A stretch of DNA of 64,000 bases, taken from positions 558,001 to 622,000 of the forward strand of contig NZ_VDDA01000003.1 of assembly GCF_006151805.1 (NCBI RefSeq), in the 5' to 3' direction. Below the pieces are notes generated by a model, which worked only from the letters and a program-made list of their open reading frames with translations, was not told the origin of the DNA and searched no databases. The stretch's first letter is position 1; each line of letters begins with the position of its first letter. A program made the position numbers and the translations under genes. The stretch comes from Methylobacterium terricola. Lineage in GTDB: Bacteria > Pseudomonadota > Alphaproteobacteria > Rhizobiales > Beijerinckiaceae. Of this stretch, positions 45,709 to 54,335 are shown in pieces.

Positions 45709-48700
45709 ATGACGGAACGGCATCCCGGCTACTGCACGCTGTGCCGCTCGCGCTGCGGCTCGGTCACGCTGGTCGAGAACGGCCGCATGGTCGGCGTCGA
45801 GCCGCGCCCCGGCCACCCGACCGGCGGCGCCCTCTGCGCCAAGGGCCGCGCCGCGCCGGAACTCGTCCACAGCCCCCGGCGGCTGACCCGTCCCTTGCGC
45901 CGCGTCGGCCCGAAGGACGGGGACGCGCCGCGATGGCGCGAGATCGGCTGGGACGAGGCCCTCGACGAGATCGCCGGCCGGCTGCTGGAGATCCGGGCGG
46001 AATCCGGCGCCGAGGCGGTCGCCTTCGCGCTGACGACGTTCAGCGGCACGCCGATCGTCGACAGCTACGACTGGGTCGAGCGGTTCGTCCGCGGCTTCGG
46101 CAGCCCGAACCTGATCTACGCCGTCGAGGTCTGCGGCTGGCACAAGGACTACGCCCACGCCCTGACCTTCGGCCGCGGCCTCGGCGTGCCCGAATACGAC
46201 AAGGCCGACCTGATCGTCCTGTGGGGCCACAACCCGGCCCGAACCTGGCTGGCGCAGGCGAGCCGCATCGCCGAGGCCCGCCGCCGCGGCGCCAGGGTCG
46301 TGGTCATCGATCCGAAGCCCGACGGCTCGGGCCAGCAGGCCGACCTGTGGCTCGGCCTGCGGCCCGGCTCCGACGCCGCCCTGGCCATGGGGGCGATCCA
46401 CCATCTGATCACGGCGAAGCGCTACGACGACGCCTTCGTGCGCGGCTGGACCGACGCCCCGATCCTGGTGGACGAGGCGACCGGGGCTCCGCTCCGGGAG
46501 AGCGATCTCGTCCCCGGCGGCGATCCGGACAGCTACCTCGTCCAGCACGCCGACGGCACTCTCCGGCCCTACGACACGCGGCGGCCCCTCGCCGACCCGG
46601 CGAGCCTGCGCCTCGACGCCCGCACGGCCCTGGCCCGACCGGACGGAAGCGCCGTCGCCGCCGCCACCGTCTTCGCCCTTCTGGCGGAGCGGGCACGGCC
46701 TTATTCCGTCGAGCGGGTCGCGGCCCTGACCTGGCTCGACCCCGCGGCGATCGCGGCCTTCTACCGGATGCTCGAAGGCGGGCCGCGGCTCGCCTACTAC
46801 ACCTGGACGGGGGTCGGGCAGCACACCAACGCGACGATGACCGAGCGGGCGATCGCCTGCCTCGCGGCCCTCGTCGGCTCCTGCGACGACGAGGGCGGCA
46901 ACATCTGGACGGTGCCGCCGCCCGCGAACGCGATCAACGACCTGTCGCTGCTGCCGGAGGGCCAGAAGGAGAAGGCCCTGGGCCTGGCCGAGCTGCCCCT
47001 CGGCCCCCCGGCGCGGGGCTGGATCACCATGCGCGACTTCGCCCGGGCGGTGCAGGAGCGCGAGCCCTACCCGGTTCGGGCGCTGATGAGCTTCGGCACC
47101 AACCTCGCGGTGTCGCAGATCGACACGCCGCGCAACCTCGCCGCCCTGCGCGCCCTCGAGTTCCACGTCCATGCCGACATGTTCATGAACCCGACCGCGG
47201 AATGCGCCGACATCGTCCTGCCGGTGAGCATGCCGTGGGAGCGGGACGCGCTGCGGATCGGGTTCGAGATCACCCAGGCGGCGGCCGAGACGATCGAGTT
47301 CCGGCGCCGGATGCTGCCCCCGCACGGGGAGTGCCGGGCCGACTACGACATCGTGACGGCGCTCGCGACCCGGATGGGAATGGGCGACATGTTCTTCGGC
47401 GGCGACGTCGAGGCGGGCTGGAACCACCAGCTCGCGCCGCTCGGCATCACGGTCGACGACTTGCGGGCGCGTCCCCACGGGCTGCGCGTTCCGCAAGCCT
47501 TCGCGTACCGGAAATACGCCGCCCCGGCGGTGGACGGCACGGTGGCGGGGTTCGCGACGCCGAGCCGGCGGGTCGAGCTCCGCTCCGAGAGCCTGCGCGC
47601 CCACGGCCACGACCCGCTGCCCGACTTCGTCGAGCCGGCGGACGGGCCGGCGATGCCCGGCAGCCTGCCGCTGGTGCTCACCACCGCCAAGAGCGGCTGG
47701 TACGTCCACACCTCCCACCGGCACGTCGCCTCGCTGCGCCGCAAGGCCCCCGATCCGGTGGTCGAGATCAGCCCGGCCCTCGCCGCCGCCCGGGGCCTCA
47801 CCCCCGGGGACTGGGCCCGGATCCGCACGGCGACCGGGACGGTGCGGCTGCGGGTGCGCCTGAACCCGGCGCTCGACGCCCGCGCGGTGATCGCCGAGTT
47901 CGGCTGGTGGGAGGCCTGCGAGCCCCTCGGGCGCGACGGCGCGCCGGCCACCGGTCCCGGGACGTCGAACATCAACGCCGTCCTGTCCGATGCCCGGCGC
48001 GACCCGGTCTCGGGGTCGGTGCCGCTGCGGGCGGTGACCTGTGACATCGAGCCGGAGGAGGGTGGGCCGAGCCGGACCTGGGCGGGCACCCGGCCGTTCC
48101 GCGTCACCGCGATCCGGCCTGAGGGGGCCGACACCGTGGCGCTGTCCCTGGCGGCGGCGGACGGCGCCGCCCTCCCGGACTTCCTGCCCGGCCAGCACGT
48201 CGTCCTGCGCCTGCCTGGGCACGAGGCGGCCCGGGCCTACTCGCTCACCGGGACCGCCCGGGATCCGCGCGACTTGTCCATCGCCGTGCGCTGGGACGCA
48301 GGCCTGCCGCGCGGGAGCGCCGCATCGCTGTCGCGACGGATCCAGGAGCTGCGCCCCGGCGACGCCGTGCTGCTGGAGGCGCCCTCGGGCCTCTTCACCA
48401 TCCCGGTCCGCAGCACCCGCCCGATCCTCCTCCTGGCGAACGGGATCGGGATCACGCCGTTCGCCGGCTACCTCGAGAGCGTGGCGGCGGCCCAGCCCCG
48501 GCCATCGCACCCGATCCACCTGCTGCATGGCTGCCGCAGCGGCCGGGAGCACCCCCTGGCCGGGCGGCTCGACGCCCTCGCCCTCGCGCTACCGACGCTC
48601 ACCCGCCTCACCGCCTATTCGCGGCCGAGCGAGGAGGACCGGCGCGCCGGGCGCTTCCAGCAGGAAGGACGGCTCGACCTCGCCGCCATCGCCGAGCTGA

Positions 48701-49095
48701 TCCCGCACCGGCCCCTGGCCTATCTCTGCGGCTCGCCGGCCTTTACCGCCGCGATGACGGCGGCGCTCGTCGGCCTCGGCGTGCCGCGCTTCGACATTTT
48801 CGCCGAGTCGTTCTCCGCCGCGACGACGATCCCGGAGGACCTGGCGCCCCGCACCGTCACGGTGGCCGGGGCCGCACGCTCCTTCGTCTGGACGCCGGCC
48901 GCCGGATCCCTCCTCGATGCCGCGCTGGCGGCCGGGATCGCGCTGCCGAGCGGATGCCGGGTCGGGCAATGCGAGAGCTGCGTCGTCCGGGTGGTCGAGG
49001 GCCGCTGCGCCCATCTCGTGCCGTTCGAGGACGAGGCGGACCAGTGTCTCACCTGCCAGGCGGTGCCCGTCACCGACCTCGTCCTGGCACCCTGA
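45709..49095 (+). CDS. Fused molybdopterin oxidoreductase - flavin/NAD(P)H reductase - 2Fe-2S ferredoxin
   Basis: 1128 residues, three enzymes in one chain. N-terminal 4Fe-4S site Cys9, Cys12, Cys16, Cys43 and a bis-MGD molybdopterin domain (about 50-660) with probable Mo-ligand Cys142 in VEVCGWHKDYAH and YYTWTGVGQHTNATMTERAI; C-terminal dinucleotide-binding-like domain (LVLTTAKSGWYVHTSHRHVA to about 780). Then FAD/NAD reductase (about 805-1030): FLPGQHVVLRLP, ARAYSLTG, LLANGIGITPFAGY, YLCGSPAF. Last, a plant-type 2Fe-2S domain with Cys1083, Cys1088, Cys1091 and Cys1113 or Cys1116. No signal peptide, so cytosolic. Electrons probably run NAD(P)H-FAD-2Fe2S-4Fe4S-Mo. Substrate unknown; nitrate-reductase or formate-dehydrogenase labels would be guesses. 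AGGAGGAG precedes ATG 45709. Confidence 0.85.
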   Translation: MTERHPGYCTLCRSRCGSVTLVENGRMVGVEPRPGHPTGGALCAKGRAAPELVHSPRRLTRPLRRVGPKDGDAPRWREIGWDEALDEIAGRLLEIRAESGAEAVAFALTTFSGTPIVDSYDWVERFVRGFGSPNLIYAVEVCGWHKDYAHALTFGRGLGVPEYDKADLIVLWGHNPARTWLAQASRIAEARRRGARVVVIDPKPDGSGQQADLWLGLRPGSDAALAMGAIHHLITAKRYDDAFVRGWTDAPILVDEATGAPLRESDLVPGGDPDSYLVQHADGTLRPYDTRRPLADPASLRLDARTALARPDGSAVAAATVFALLAERARPYSVERVAALTWLDPAAIAAFYRMLEGGPRLAYYTWTGVGQHTNATMTERAIACLAALVGSCDDEGGNIWTVPPPANAINDLSLLPEGQKEKALGLAELPLGPPARGWITMRDFARAVQEREPYPVRALMSFGTNLAVSQIDTPRNLAALRALEFHVHADMFMNPTAECADIVLPVSMPWERDALRIGFEITQAAAETIEFRRRMLPPHGECRADYDIVTALATRMGMGDMFFGGDVEAGWNHQLAPLGITVDDLRARPHGLRVPQAFAYRKYAAPAVDGTVAGFATPSRRVELRSESLRAHGHDPLPDFVEPADGPAMPGSLPLVLTTAKSGWYVHTSHRHVASLRRKAPDPVVEISPALAAARGLTPGDWARIRTATGTVRLRVRLNPALDARAVIAEFGWWEACEPLGRDGAPATGPGTSNINAVLSDARRDPVSGSVPLRAVTCDIEPEEGGPSRTWAGTRPFRVTAIRPEGADTVALSLAAADGAALPDFLPGQHVVLRLPGHEAARAYSLTGTARDPRDLSIAVRWDAGLPRGSAASLSRRIQELRPGDAVLLEAPSGLFTIPVRSTRPILLLANGIGITPFAGYLESVAAAQPRPSHPIHLLHGCRSGREHPLAGRLDALALALPTLTRLTAYSRPSEEDRRAGRFQQEGRLDLAAIAELIPHRPLAYLCGSPAFTAAMTAALVGLGVPRFDIFAESFSAATTIPEDLAPRTVTVAGAARSFVWTPAAGSLLDAALAAGIALPSGCRVGQCESCVVRVVEGRCAHLVPFEDEADQCLTCQAVPVTDLVLAP

Positions 49096-49134
49096 CGCCC
49101 GTCCCGGTGAGGAGCCTCGCCGCCGACATGCCCG

Positions 49135-49436
49135 TCAGCGTCGGCGACCGCCTGCGGTCGCCGCGCCGATGCCCGCCATCACGAAGCGCAGGAGCCACGG
49201 AGCCAGGCGCGACCAGCGCATCGTCAGGGGCCGGTCGGACCGAGACGATCGCCCGGTCCCTTGCGCCCGAGGCCCGGCATCGGCACCGGCACGACGGGAG
49301 CGGGGCTGAGGCCACACGCCGTCGCCTGCGGCCCGCCGGGCTCGACGCGGACGACCTGAACTCCATCCCGGACAGGCTCGTGGGCGGTGGGCACGCCGAC
49401 GATGCCCGCGCCGATGACGGCCGCGTGACGGGGCAT
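49135..49436 (-). pseudogene. Remnant of a DadA-type FAD-dependent D-amino-acid oxidase/dehydrogenase
   Basis: Starts at ATG 49436 with an intact FAD-binding strand-loop (HAAVIGAGIVGVPTAHE), runs to GLGRKGPGDRLGPTGP, and after a frameshift near 49225 continues as LTMRWSRLAPWLLRFVMAG. That order is the N-terminal quarter of DadA-like enzymes; the remaining ~300 residues are gone. It lies downstream of the amino-acid ABC/racemase operon on the same strand, with repeat copy B between, so it may be the decayed last gene of that operon. Confidence 0.7.
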
Positions 49437-49573
49437 GGAAGCGCTCGGAACGTGTGCGGCCGAGCCGGATTCCCCGAGATCTCCCGTGGCCGCGGTTCGC
49501 GCGCCAGACCGTCGGGACGGCGGCGATGCGTCGAGCGGGCACCGGGACTCCGCGGGCGACGACGGGGGTGGCG

Positions 49574-49689
49574 TACGGTTTCCGATTGATCGCCTCGTGA
49601 TGCGGAACCCGGCCTCGCTCGGGCGCCGGACGCCCGTGCGGGCCTGCCTTCGCCGTCGAACGGATCCGTTCGAAGGCGCGGCGGTATCA
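49574..49689 (+). repeat. Dispersed palindromic repeat, copy B (full length)
   Basis: Longest copy: mosaic half from 49574 (TACGGTTTCCGATTGATCGC ..., shared with copy D) and palindrome half at 49651-49678 (one mismatch, centre GGATCC) ending GCGGCGGTATCAG, shared with copies A and C. Its final bases supply the stop codon of the neighbouring ABC ATPase gene. The rest of the 49096-49686 gap is occupied by the DadA remnant or shows nothing. Confidence 0.75.
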
Positions 49690-50442
49690 GACCGCCGCTT
49701 TGTGGAAATGGCTGAGGAAGGCCTTCGTGGCCGCCTGCTGCGGATCCTCGATCACCTGCCGTGCCGGCCCTTCCTCGACGACGAAGCCGTCGCGCATGAA
49801 CACGCACGTATCGGCGACGTCGCGCGCGAACGCGATTTCGTGCGTCACCAGGACCATCGTCATGCCCTCCGACGCCAGTTGCCGGACGACCTGCAGGACT
49901 TCCCCGACGAGTTCGGGATCGAGCGCCGAGGTCGCCTCGTCGAACAGCATGACCTCCGGCTTCATGGCCAGCGCCCGGGCGATGGCGACCCGCTGCTTCT
50001 GGCCGCCGGACAGCCGGTCCGGGTAGGCGTCGGCCTTCTCCCTCAGGCCGACCTTGTCCAGGAGCTGGAGCGCCAGGTCCCGTGTCTCCTCCTTGCCCCG
50101 GCCGAGCACCGTGACCGGCCCCTCCATGACGTTCCGGACGACGGACATGTGGGGGAACAGGTTGAAGTTCTGGAAGACCATGCCGACCTTCGACCGGAAG
50201 GCGGCGAGATCCCTGTCCTTCGGCATCTTGTGAGCCTTGTCGAAGCGCATCTCATGCGTCCCGATCCGGATCGTTCCTTCGCTCGGGATGGTGAGGAGGT
50301 TGAGACAGCGCAGAAGGGTCGACTTGCCGGATCCGCTCGGGCCGATCAGCGACACGACCCCGCCTCGGGGGACTCTCATGGAGATGTCCTTGAGCACGGA
50401 CAAATCTCCGAACGATTTCTTGACGTGCTCGACCTCGATCAT
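49687..50442 (-). CDS. Polar amino-acid ABC transporter ATPase
   Basis: 251 residues. Walker A GPSGSGKST, Q-loop MVFQNFNLFPHMSV, signature LSGGQKQRVAIARAL, Walker B VMLFDEATSALDPELV, H-switch LVTHEI. ATG 50442 opens MIEVEHVKKSFGDLSVLK, the natural domain start. Last gene of a minus-strand operon (binding protein, racemase-family protein, permease, ATPase). The stop codon lies inside palindromic repeat copy B, so the C-terminus may have been trimmed or extended by its insertion. Confidence 0.88.
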   Translation of the reverse strand: MIEVEHVKKSFGDLSVLKDISMRVPRGGVVSLIGPSGSGKSTLLRCLNLLTIPSEGTIRIGTHEMRFDKAHKMPKDRDLAAFRSKVGMVFQNFNLFPHMSVVRNVMEGPVTVLGRGKEETRDLALQLLDKVGLREKADAYPDRLSGGQKQRVAIARALAMKPEVMLFDEATSALDPELVGEVLQVVRQLASEGMTMVLVTHEIAFARDVADTCVFMRDGFVVEEGPARQVIEDPQQAATKAFLSHFHKAAV

Positions 50443-50498
50443 CGCGATCTCCGAAGCGTCTCGTGCGGCGGGTGTTCCATGGTGTCTTGCCCCGGCAC

Positions 50499-51161
50499 TC
50501 ACCGCGCGAGCCTCCTCTCGAGGCCATGGGCCAAGGTCGTCAGAGGGAACAGGATGATGAAATAGATGACCGCAATCATCGTGTAGACTTCGAGGGGCTT
50601 GTACGTCGCCGAGGTGATCAGCTGTCCCTGATAGAGAAGATCGGGGACGGCGAGCACGGACAGGAGCGAGGTGTTTTTCAGCTGCAGGACGACCTGGTTG
50701 ACGAGGGGCGGGATCATCCGCTTGAGCGCCTGCGGCAGGACGATGCGCTTGAGCAGCGCGCCCTGACGCATGCCCAGGGCTCGTGCGGCATCCCACTGGC
50801 CGATATCAATGGATGCGATGCCGCCGCGGATGATCTCCGCAAAGAACGACGCGCCGTAGAGCGTCAGGGCGATGAACGCCGCGGTCGCCGGCTTGAGCTC
50901 GACGCCGATCAGGATCGGAAGCGCGTAGTAGATCCAGACCAGCTGCACGAGCACGGGCGTGCACCGGAAGATCTCGATGAAGGCCATGAGCGGGATGGTG
51001 ACCGCCTTCGCATTCGCCAGGCGCGCGATGGCGATCAGCCCGCCGACGGCCAGACCGGAAATCGCCGTGAGGATGGTGAAACCGATCGTATACAAGGCGC
51101 CGATGGCAATCAGACTCTTGTATTGATATAAAAACGAAAAATCCCACTCGTAAGCCATCAT
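50499..51161 (-). CDS. Polar amino-acid ABC transporter permease
   Basis: 220 residues, about five helices. FIEIFRCTPVLVQLVWIYYALP, EAA loop ASFFAEIIRGGIASIDIGQWDAARALGM and IVLPQALKRMIPPLVNQVVLQLKNTS. Start ATG 51161 or the next codon. Homodimeric channel expected, since no second permease is present. Confidence 0.88.
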   Translation of the reverse strand: MMAYEWDFSFLYQYKSLIAIGALYTIGFTILTAISGLAVGGLIAIARLANAKAVTIPLMAFIEIFRCTPVLVQLVWIYYALPILIGVELKPATAAFIALTLYGASFFAEIIRGGIASIDIGQWDAARALGMRQGALLKRIVLPQALKRMIPPLVNQVVLQLKNTSLLSVLAVPDLLYQGQLITSATYKPLEVYTMIAVIYFIILFPLTTLAHGLERRLAR

Positions 51162-51179
51162 CTCCTCCGGCCCGCTGCG

Positions 51180-51881
51180 CTAGTATCTCGTTTGCAAAAG
51201 GCCCGTGTAAAACCAGCGGCCCAAGGTAATGATATCGAAGACGGGAATGTCGAACCGATCGGCGACGGCCTTCGAGAATGGCGGAAGGTTGGTGCATTCC
51301 ATCAGGATGGCACCGATATCCCCCCGCGCCGTCAGGCGGCCGGCAGCCTCCAGGACGTCGCGCGCCAGGGCCTCCGCATCGTAAGCCGCGCCCCGTTCGA
51401 TCAGGCCGCGCAAGGCCCCGCTCTCCGGCAGGCCCACGACCGGCGTGGACGGATCGGCCCCCACCTCGACGAAATGCGCCGGCGTGAGCGCCTCGGCGTC
51501 GTAGGTCACGACGCCGGTCCGCTTGCCGTCCGGAAGGCAGCGGTCGATCAGGGGAAGCTGCATCAGGCTTGACGTGGCCAGGGGCAGCGGCATCCGGGCA
51601 GCCAGGGAGCGCTGTCGCGCCGCCAGGAAGCCGCACGACGTGATGATGCCGACGGCTCCGCGAGCCCGCAAGGCTTGTCCAGCCTGGACGAAAGCGTCGC
51701 CCAAGTCGGAATCCTGCCCCCCGACGACCCGCCGCGCGGTGGCGCCGCGCACGATCTCGAACAGGACCGGGAAAGGCCAGCTCGACGCATGCCCGACGTC
51801 ACCGGGCGGTCGCTCGAACGTGGTGTCGAGCATGATGATGCCCAACGGTGAGGCCAAGGGTCGGGCGGGGTCGGGGGGCAT
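51180..51881 (-). CDS. Asp/Glu racemase-family protein embedded in an ABC operon
   Basis: 233 residues. Two-Cys racemase layout: Cys in GIITSCGFLAARQ and Cys in AILMECTNLPPFSKA, separated by about 115 residues as in aspartate/glutamate racemases; the N-terminal LGIIMLDTTFERPPGDVGH and FPVLFEIVRGATARRVV are those of a distinct subfamily often annotated only as racemase-family. It lies between the binding-protein and permease genes, so it probably interconverts or senses the transported amino acid. The pairing with a DadA remnant suggests D-amino-acid use. Confidence 0.78.
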   Translation of the reverse strand: MPPDPARPLASPLGIIMLDTTFERPPGDVGHASSWPFPVLFEIVRGATARRVVGGQDSDLGDAFVQAGQALRARGAVGIITSCGFLAARQRSLAARMPLPLATSSLMQLPLIDRCLPDGKRTGVVTYDAEALTPAHFVEVGADPSTPVVGLPESGALRGLIERGAAYDAEALARDVLEAAGRLTARGDIGAILMECTNLPPFSKAVADRFDIPVFDIITLGRWFYTGLLQTRY

Positions 51882-51985
51882 GCGTCGTGTCCTCGGGTCG
51901 AGCCCCGCGGGCCCGGCCCGGACGGAGGGTCCCGGACCGCGGCGATGATCGGCTGACCGCGGCCGCTCTCGCCGCGGCGTTTTCG

Positions 51986-52834
51986 TCAGAAGGTAATCTC
52001 GGCCGGGATCTCGTCGGATTTGACTCCCACCAGCTCCAGGCTGGACGTGATCCAGCCCTTCATCGAGCCGAGCCCACGGTTGTATTCGAGCCAGTTGTCG
52101 ACGAAGGTCCGGAACCGCGGATCAGACTCGGCCCGCACGCCGGCACAGGTCGGCTGCGCGCTCGACGGCGTCGGGACGATGATCTTGCCCACCTTCGGGT
52201 TCTTCTTCACCGTCACCAGCGACAGCATCGCGACCTGGATGACGCAATCGGCCCGGTTGGACTGGACGGACAGCATGGCGTCGTCCGGGGTCTTCAGCGC
52301 CAGCAGCGTGGCGTTCGGGATCGTGCGCCGGGCGAAGAGGTCGTGGGTCGACCCGATGTCGACGGCGACGCGGATATCGGGCTTGTTGAGGTCGGCCCAG
52401 GTCTTCGGCTCGAAGCCCGGCTTGGCGATGATGGTGAAGGTGTTCAGCATGATCGGCCGCGTGAACTCGACCGTGAGCGCGCGCGAGGGGGTCGGCGACA
52501 GGCCGAACATGATGTCGATCTTGTTGGCCTGGAGATCGAGCACCGAATTGCCCCAGGTGGTCTCGGCGATCTCGACCTCGGCGTCCATCACCTTGGCGAG
52601 GTCTTGCGCCATGCTGATGCAGAACCCGGACCACTCGCCGGACGCGATGTCCTTCTTGTAGTACGGCTCGGTGCCGACGATGCCGGCGATCCGCAGCTTC
52701 TTGGTGCGCCGGATGCGCTGGAAGGTGTTCTCGGCCGCAGGACCCGTCTGAGCCTGGGCGCTGCCGACCGGGGAAAGGGCCGCGGCGAGCGTGCCGGCGC
52801 CGAGAAGCGATGCGATGTCCCTGCGTGATACCAT
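51986..52834 (-). CDS. Periplasmic amino-acid-binding protein (SBP_bac_3)
   Basis: 282 residues. Export signal MVSRRDIASLLGAGTLAAAL with twin Arg and cleavage near AQA. Family-3 features: KKLRIAGIVGTEPYYKKD, WSGFCISMAQDLAKVM, GNSVLDLQANKIDIMFGLSPTPSRA, and IRVAVDIGSTHDLFARR. ATG 52834 follows GGAGAG. First gene of the minus-strand transporter operon. Confidence 0.87.
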   Translation of the reverse strand: MVSRRDIASLLGAGTLAAALSPVGSAQAQTGPAAENTFQRIRRTKKLRIAGIVGTEPYYKKDIASGEWSGFCISMAQDLAKVMDAEVEIAETTWGNSVLDLQANKIDIMFGLSPTPSRALTVEFTRPIMLNTFTIIAKPGFEPKTWADLNKPDIRVAVDIGSTHDLFARRTIPNATLLALKTPDDAMLSVQSNRADCVIQVAMLSLVTVKKNPKVGKIIVPTPSSAQPTCAGVRAESDPRFRTFVDNWLEYNRGLGSMKGWITSSLELVGVKSDEIPAEITF

Positions 52835-53256
52835 GACGGTGGCCCTCTCCTGATAGCTTGGCGGTTCCTTAGTACCTCAGACCGCGTGGCGGGAGTCCTG
52901 TTTGTAGACGGCCTTCGCGACTTCGGATCCGCGCGACGCGGTCGTGAGGCGCCATCCGGCCTTGGTCGACAGGATTTCCGCGCATGGGGCATCCTCCTGG
53001 CGGGCAAAGCGCTTCCGCGGAAGCTTGCCCCAGAGGAAGAGCTCGACGATCGCCACGCCGCCGGCCGCCGTGGCGAGCCGGATCTCGGGTCGGCGGCCCG
53101 ACGCCCATGAGGCAGGCCGGCGCCGTCTCGCATCTGATGTCGAGCGACGCCTAGGCCGGCCGTGACCGGGCCGGACGCCGCGACCAGGCTCGGCGAACGC
53201 CACGGGACGCTCGACGACATCATGCGGCGCGAGGTCGAGGTCAGGCCCGATGGGCG
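52835..53256. other. Intergenic region with fragments only
   Basis: 422 bases. A plus-strand tail ending at the TGA 53275-53277 reads GERHGTLDDIMRREVEVRPD, and a minus-strand stretch (about 52880-53060) reads FLWGKLPRKRFARQEDAPCA. Both look like protein debris, neither has a start or ribosome-binding site, and I recognise neither. Confidence 0.3.
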
Positions 53257-54192
53257 CTACGATCCGGTTCGCTGAGCCGCACGCCGGGCGGCGGCGGAGG
53301 CCGCAGCCTGCTCCACCAGCCAGTCGACCAGCGCCCCCACGGTGGGATCGCGGCGACGTCCGAGCGGGATTGCGACGTAGTAGGCCCCGGAGGTCGGGAT
53401 CGGCGGGGCGTCGAAGGTGACGAGGCTGCCATCGCAGAGCTCCTGCTCGACCAGGAACGACGGCAGCAGCGCGACCCCGAGCCCCGCTCTCGCCGCCTCG
53501 CTCGTCATCGCGAACTGGTCGAAGAGCGGCCCGCGGAACGGATAGGGGTGCGTGAGGCCCGCCGCGGCGAGCCAGTCGCGCCAGAGGCCGGGCCGGCTCG
53601 CCTGCTGGAGCAGGGTCGCACGCACGATGTCGGCCGGGCCGGACAGCGCGTGGCGCCGGATATAGTCGGGAGTCGCCACGGCCACGACCGCCTCGTCGCA
53701 GAGATAGACGCATTCGGCCTGGGCCCAGTTGGGCTCCCCGAAATGGATGGCCGCGTCGACCGAACGCGCCACGAGGTCGAACGGCTCCGGCGCCGTGACG
53801 ACGTTCACGGTGATCTCCGGATGCCGCGACAGGAACGCGGGCAGCCGCGGGATCAGCCACCGCACCGCGAAGGTCGGCAGGACGCCGAGCTTGAGTGTCG
53901 CGGCGCTGCCGGCCGAGGCCATCACCGCATGGGTGGCCGTCGCGTAGTCCCCGAGGATCTTGGTCGCCGACGGCAGGAAGGCGCGTCCCGCGACCGTCAT
54001 GACGACCTTGCCCTTGACGCGCTCGAACAGCACGACGCCGAGCGTGTCCTCCAGCTGTCGGATCTGCTTGCTGATCGCGCTCTGGGTGAGCGAGAGCTCG
54101 TCGGCGGCCCGGGTGAAGCTGCCGTGGCGCCCGGCCGCCTCGAACGCGGTCAGCTCCTGGATCGACGGCATCATGGTGCGGGGGATCGCCAT
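53257..54192 (-). CDS. LysR-family transcription regulator (GcvA-like)
   Basis: 311 residues. N-terminal helix-turn-helix MPSIQELTAFEAAGRHGSFT, AADELSLTQSAISKQIRQLE is of the GcvA type; effector domain contains VDAAIHFGEPNWAQ and AARAGLGVALLPSFLVEQEL. Start 54192, with ATG 54174 as a plausible shorter alternative. Divergent from the ALDH-aminotransferase-HglS genes and probably their regulator. Confidence 0.87.
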   Translation of the reverse strand: MAIPRTMMPSIQELTAFEAAGRHGSFTRAADELSLTQSAISKQIRQLEDTLGVVLFERVKGKVVMTVAGRAFLPSATKILGDYATATHAVMASAGSAATLKLGVLPTFAVRWLIPRLPAFLSRHPEITVNVVTAPEPFDLVARSVDAAIHFGEPNWAQAECVYLCDEAVVAVATPDYIRRHALSGPADIVRATLLQQASRPGLWRDWLAAAGLTHPYPFRGPLFDQFAMTSEAARAGLGVALLPSFLVEQELCDGSLVTFDAPPIPTSGAYYVAIPLGRRRDPTVGALVDWLVEQAAASAAARRAAQRTGS

Positions 54193-54200
54193 GGCCGATC

Positions 54201-54215
54201 ATTCCATGGCGGAAT
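54201..54215. promoter_or_regulatory. LysR-box candidate
   Basis: Dyad ATTCC-atggc-GGAAT with T-N11-A geometry, nine bases upstream of the LysR start and 121 upstream of the aldehyde dehydrogenase start. Position fits autoregulation plus control of the divergent operon. Confidence 0.5.
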
Positions 54216-54335
54216 GCCCTCGTGAAGAACCCTCCTTTGCGCAACGGCCGGCGGCGCCCGATGGTCCGCGCACGCCGTCCCCCGAGCGGGACCCGCTCGG
54301 CGAGGTCGAGCATGCCCGAGGTTGCCAGGACACCG

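Noticed and set aside
45355..48552. 1065-codon open frame antisense to the fused molybdoenzyme
   Set aside because: Composition is Arg/Gly/Ala/His-rich without domain-like sequence, no ribosome-binding site, and it lies opposite a gene with clear motifs throughout; an effect of high GC.
52877..53110. Possible small gene reading FLWGKLPRKRFARQEDAPCA
   Set aside because: No start codon with a ribosome-binding site and no recognisable family; kept only as debris in the intergenic note.
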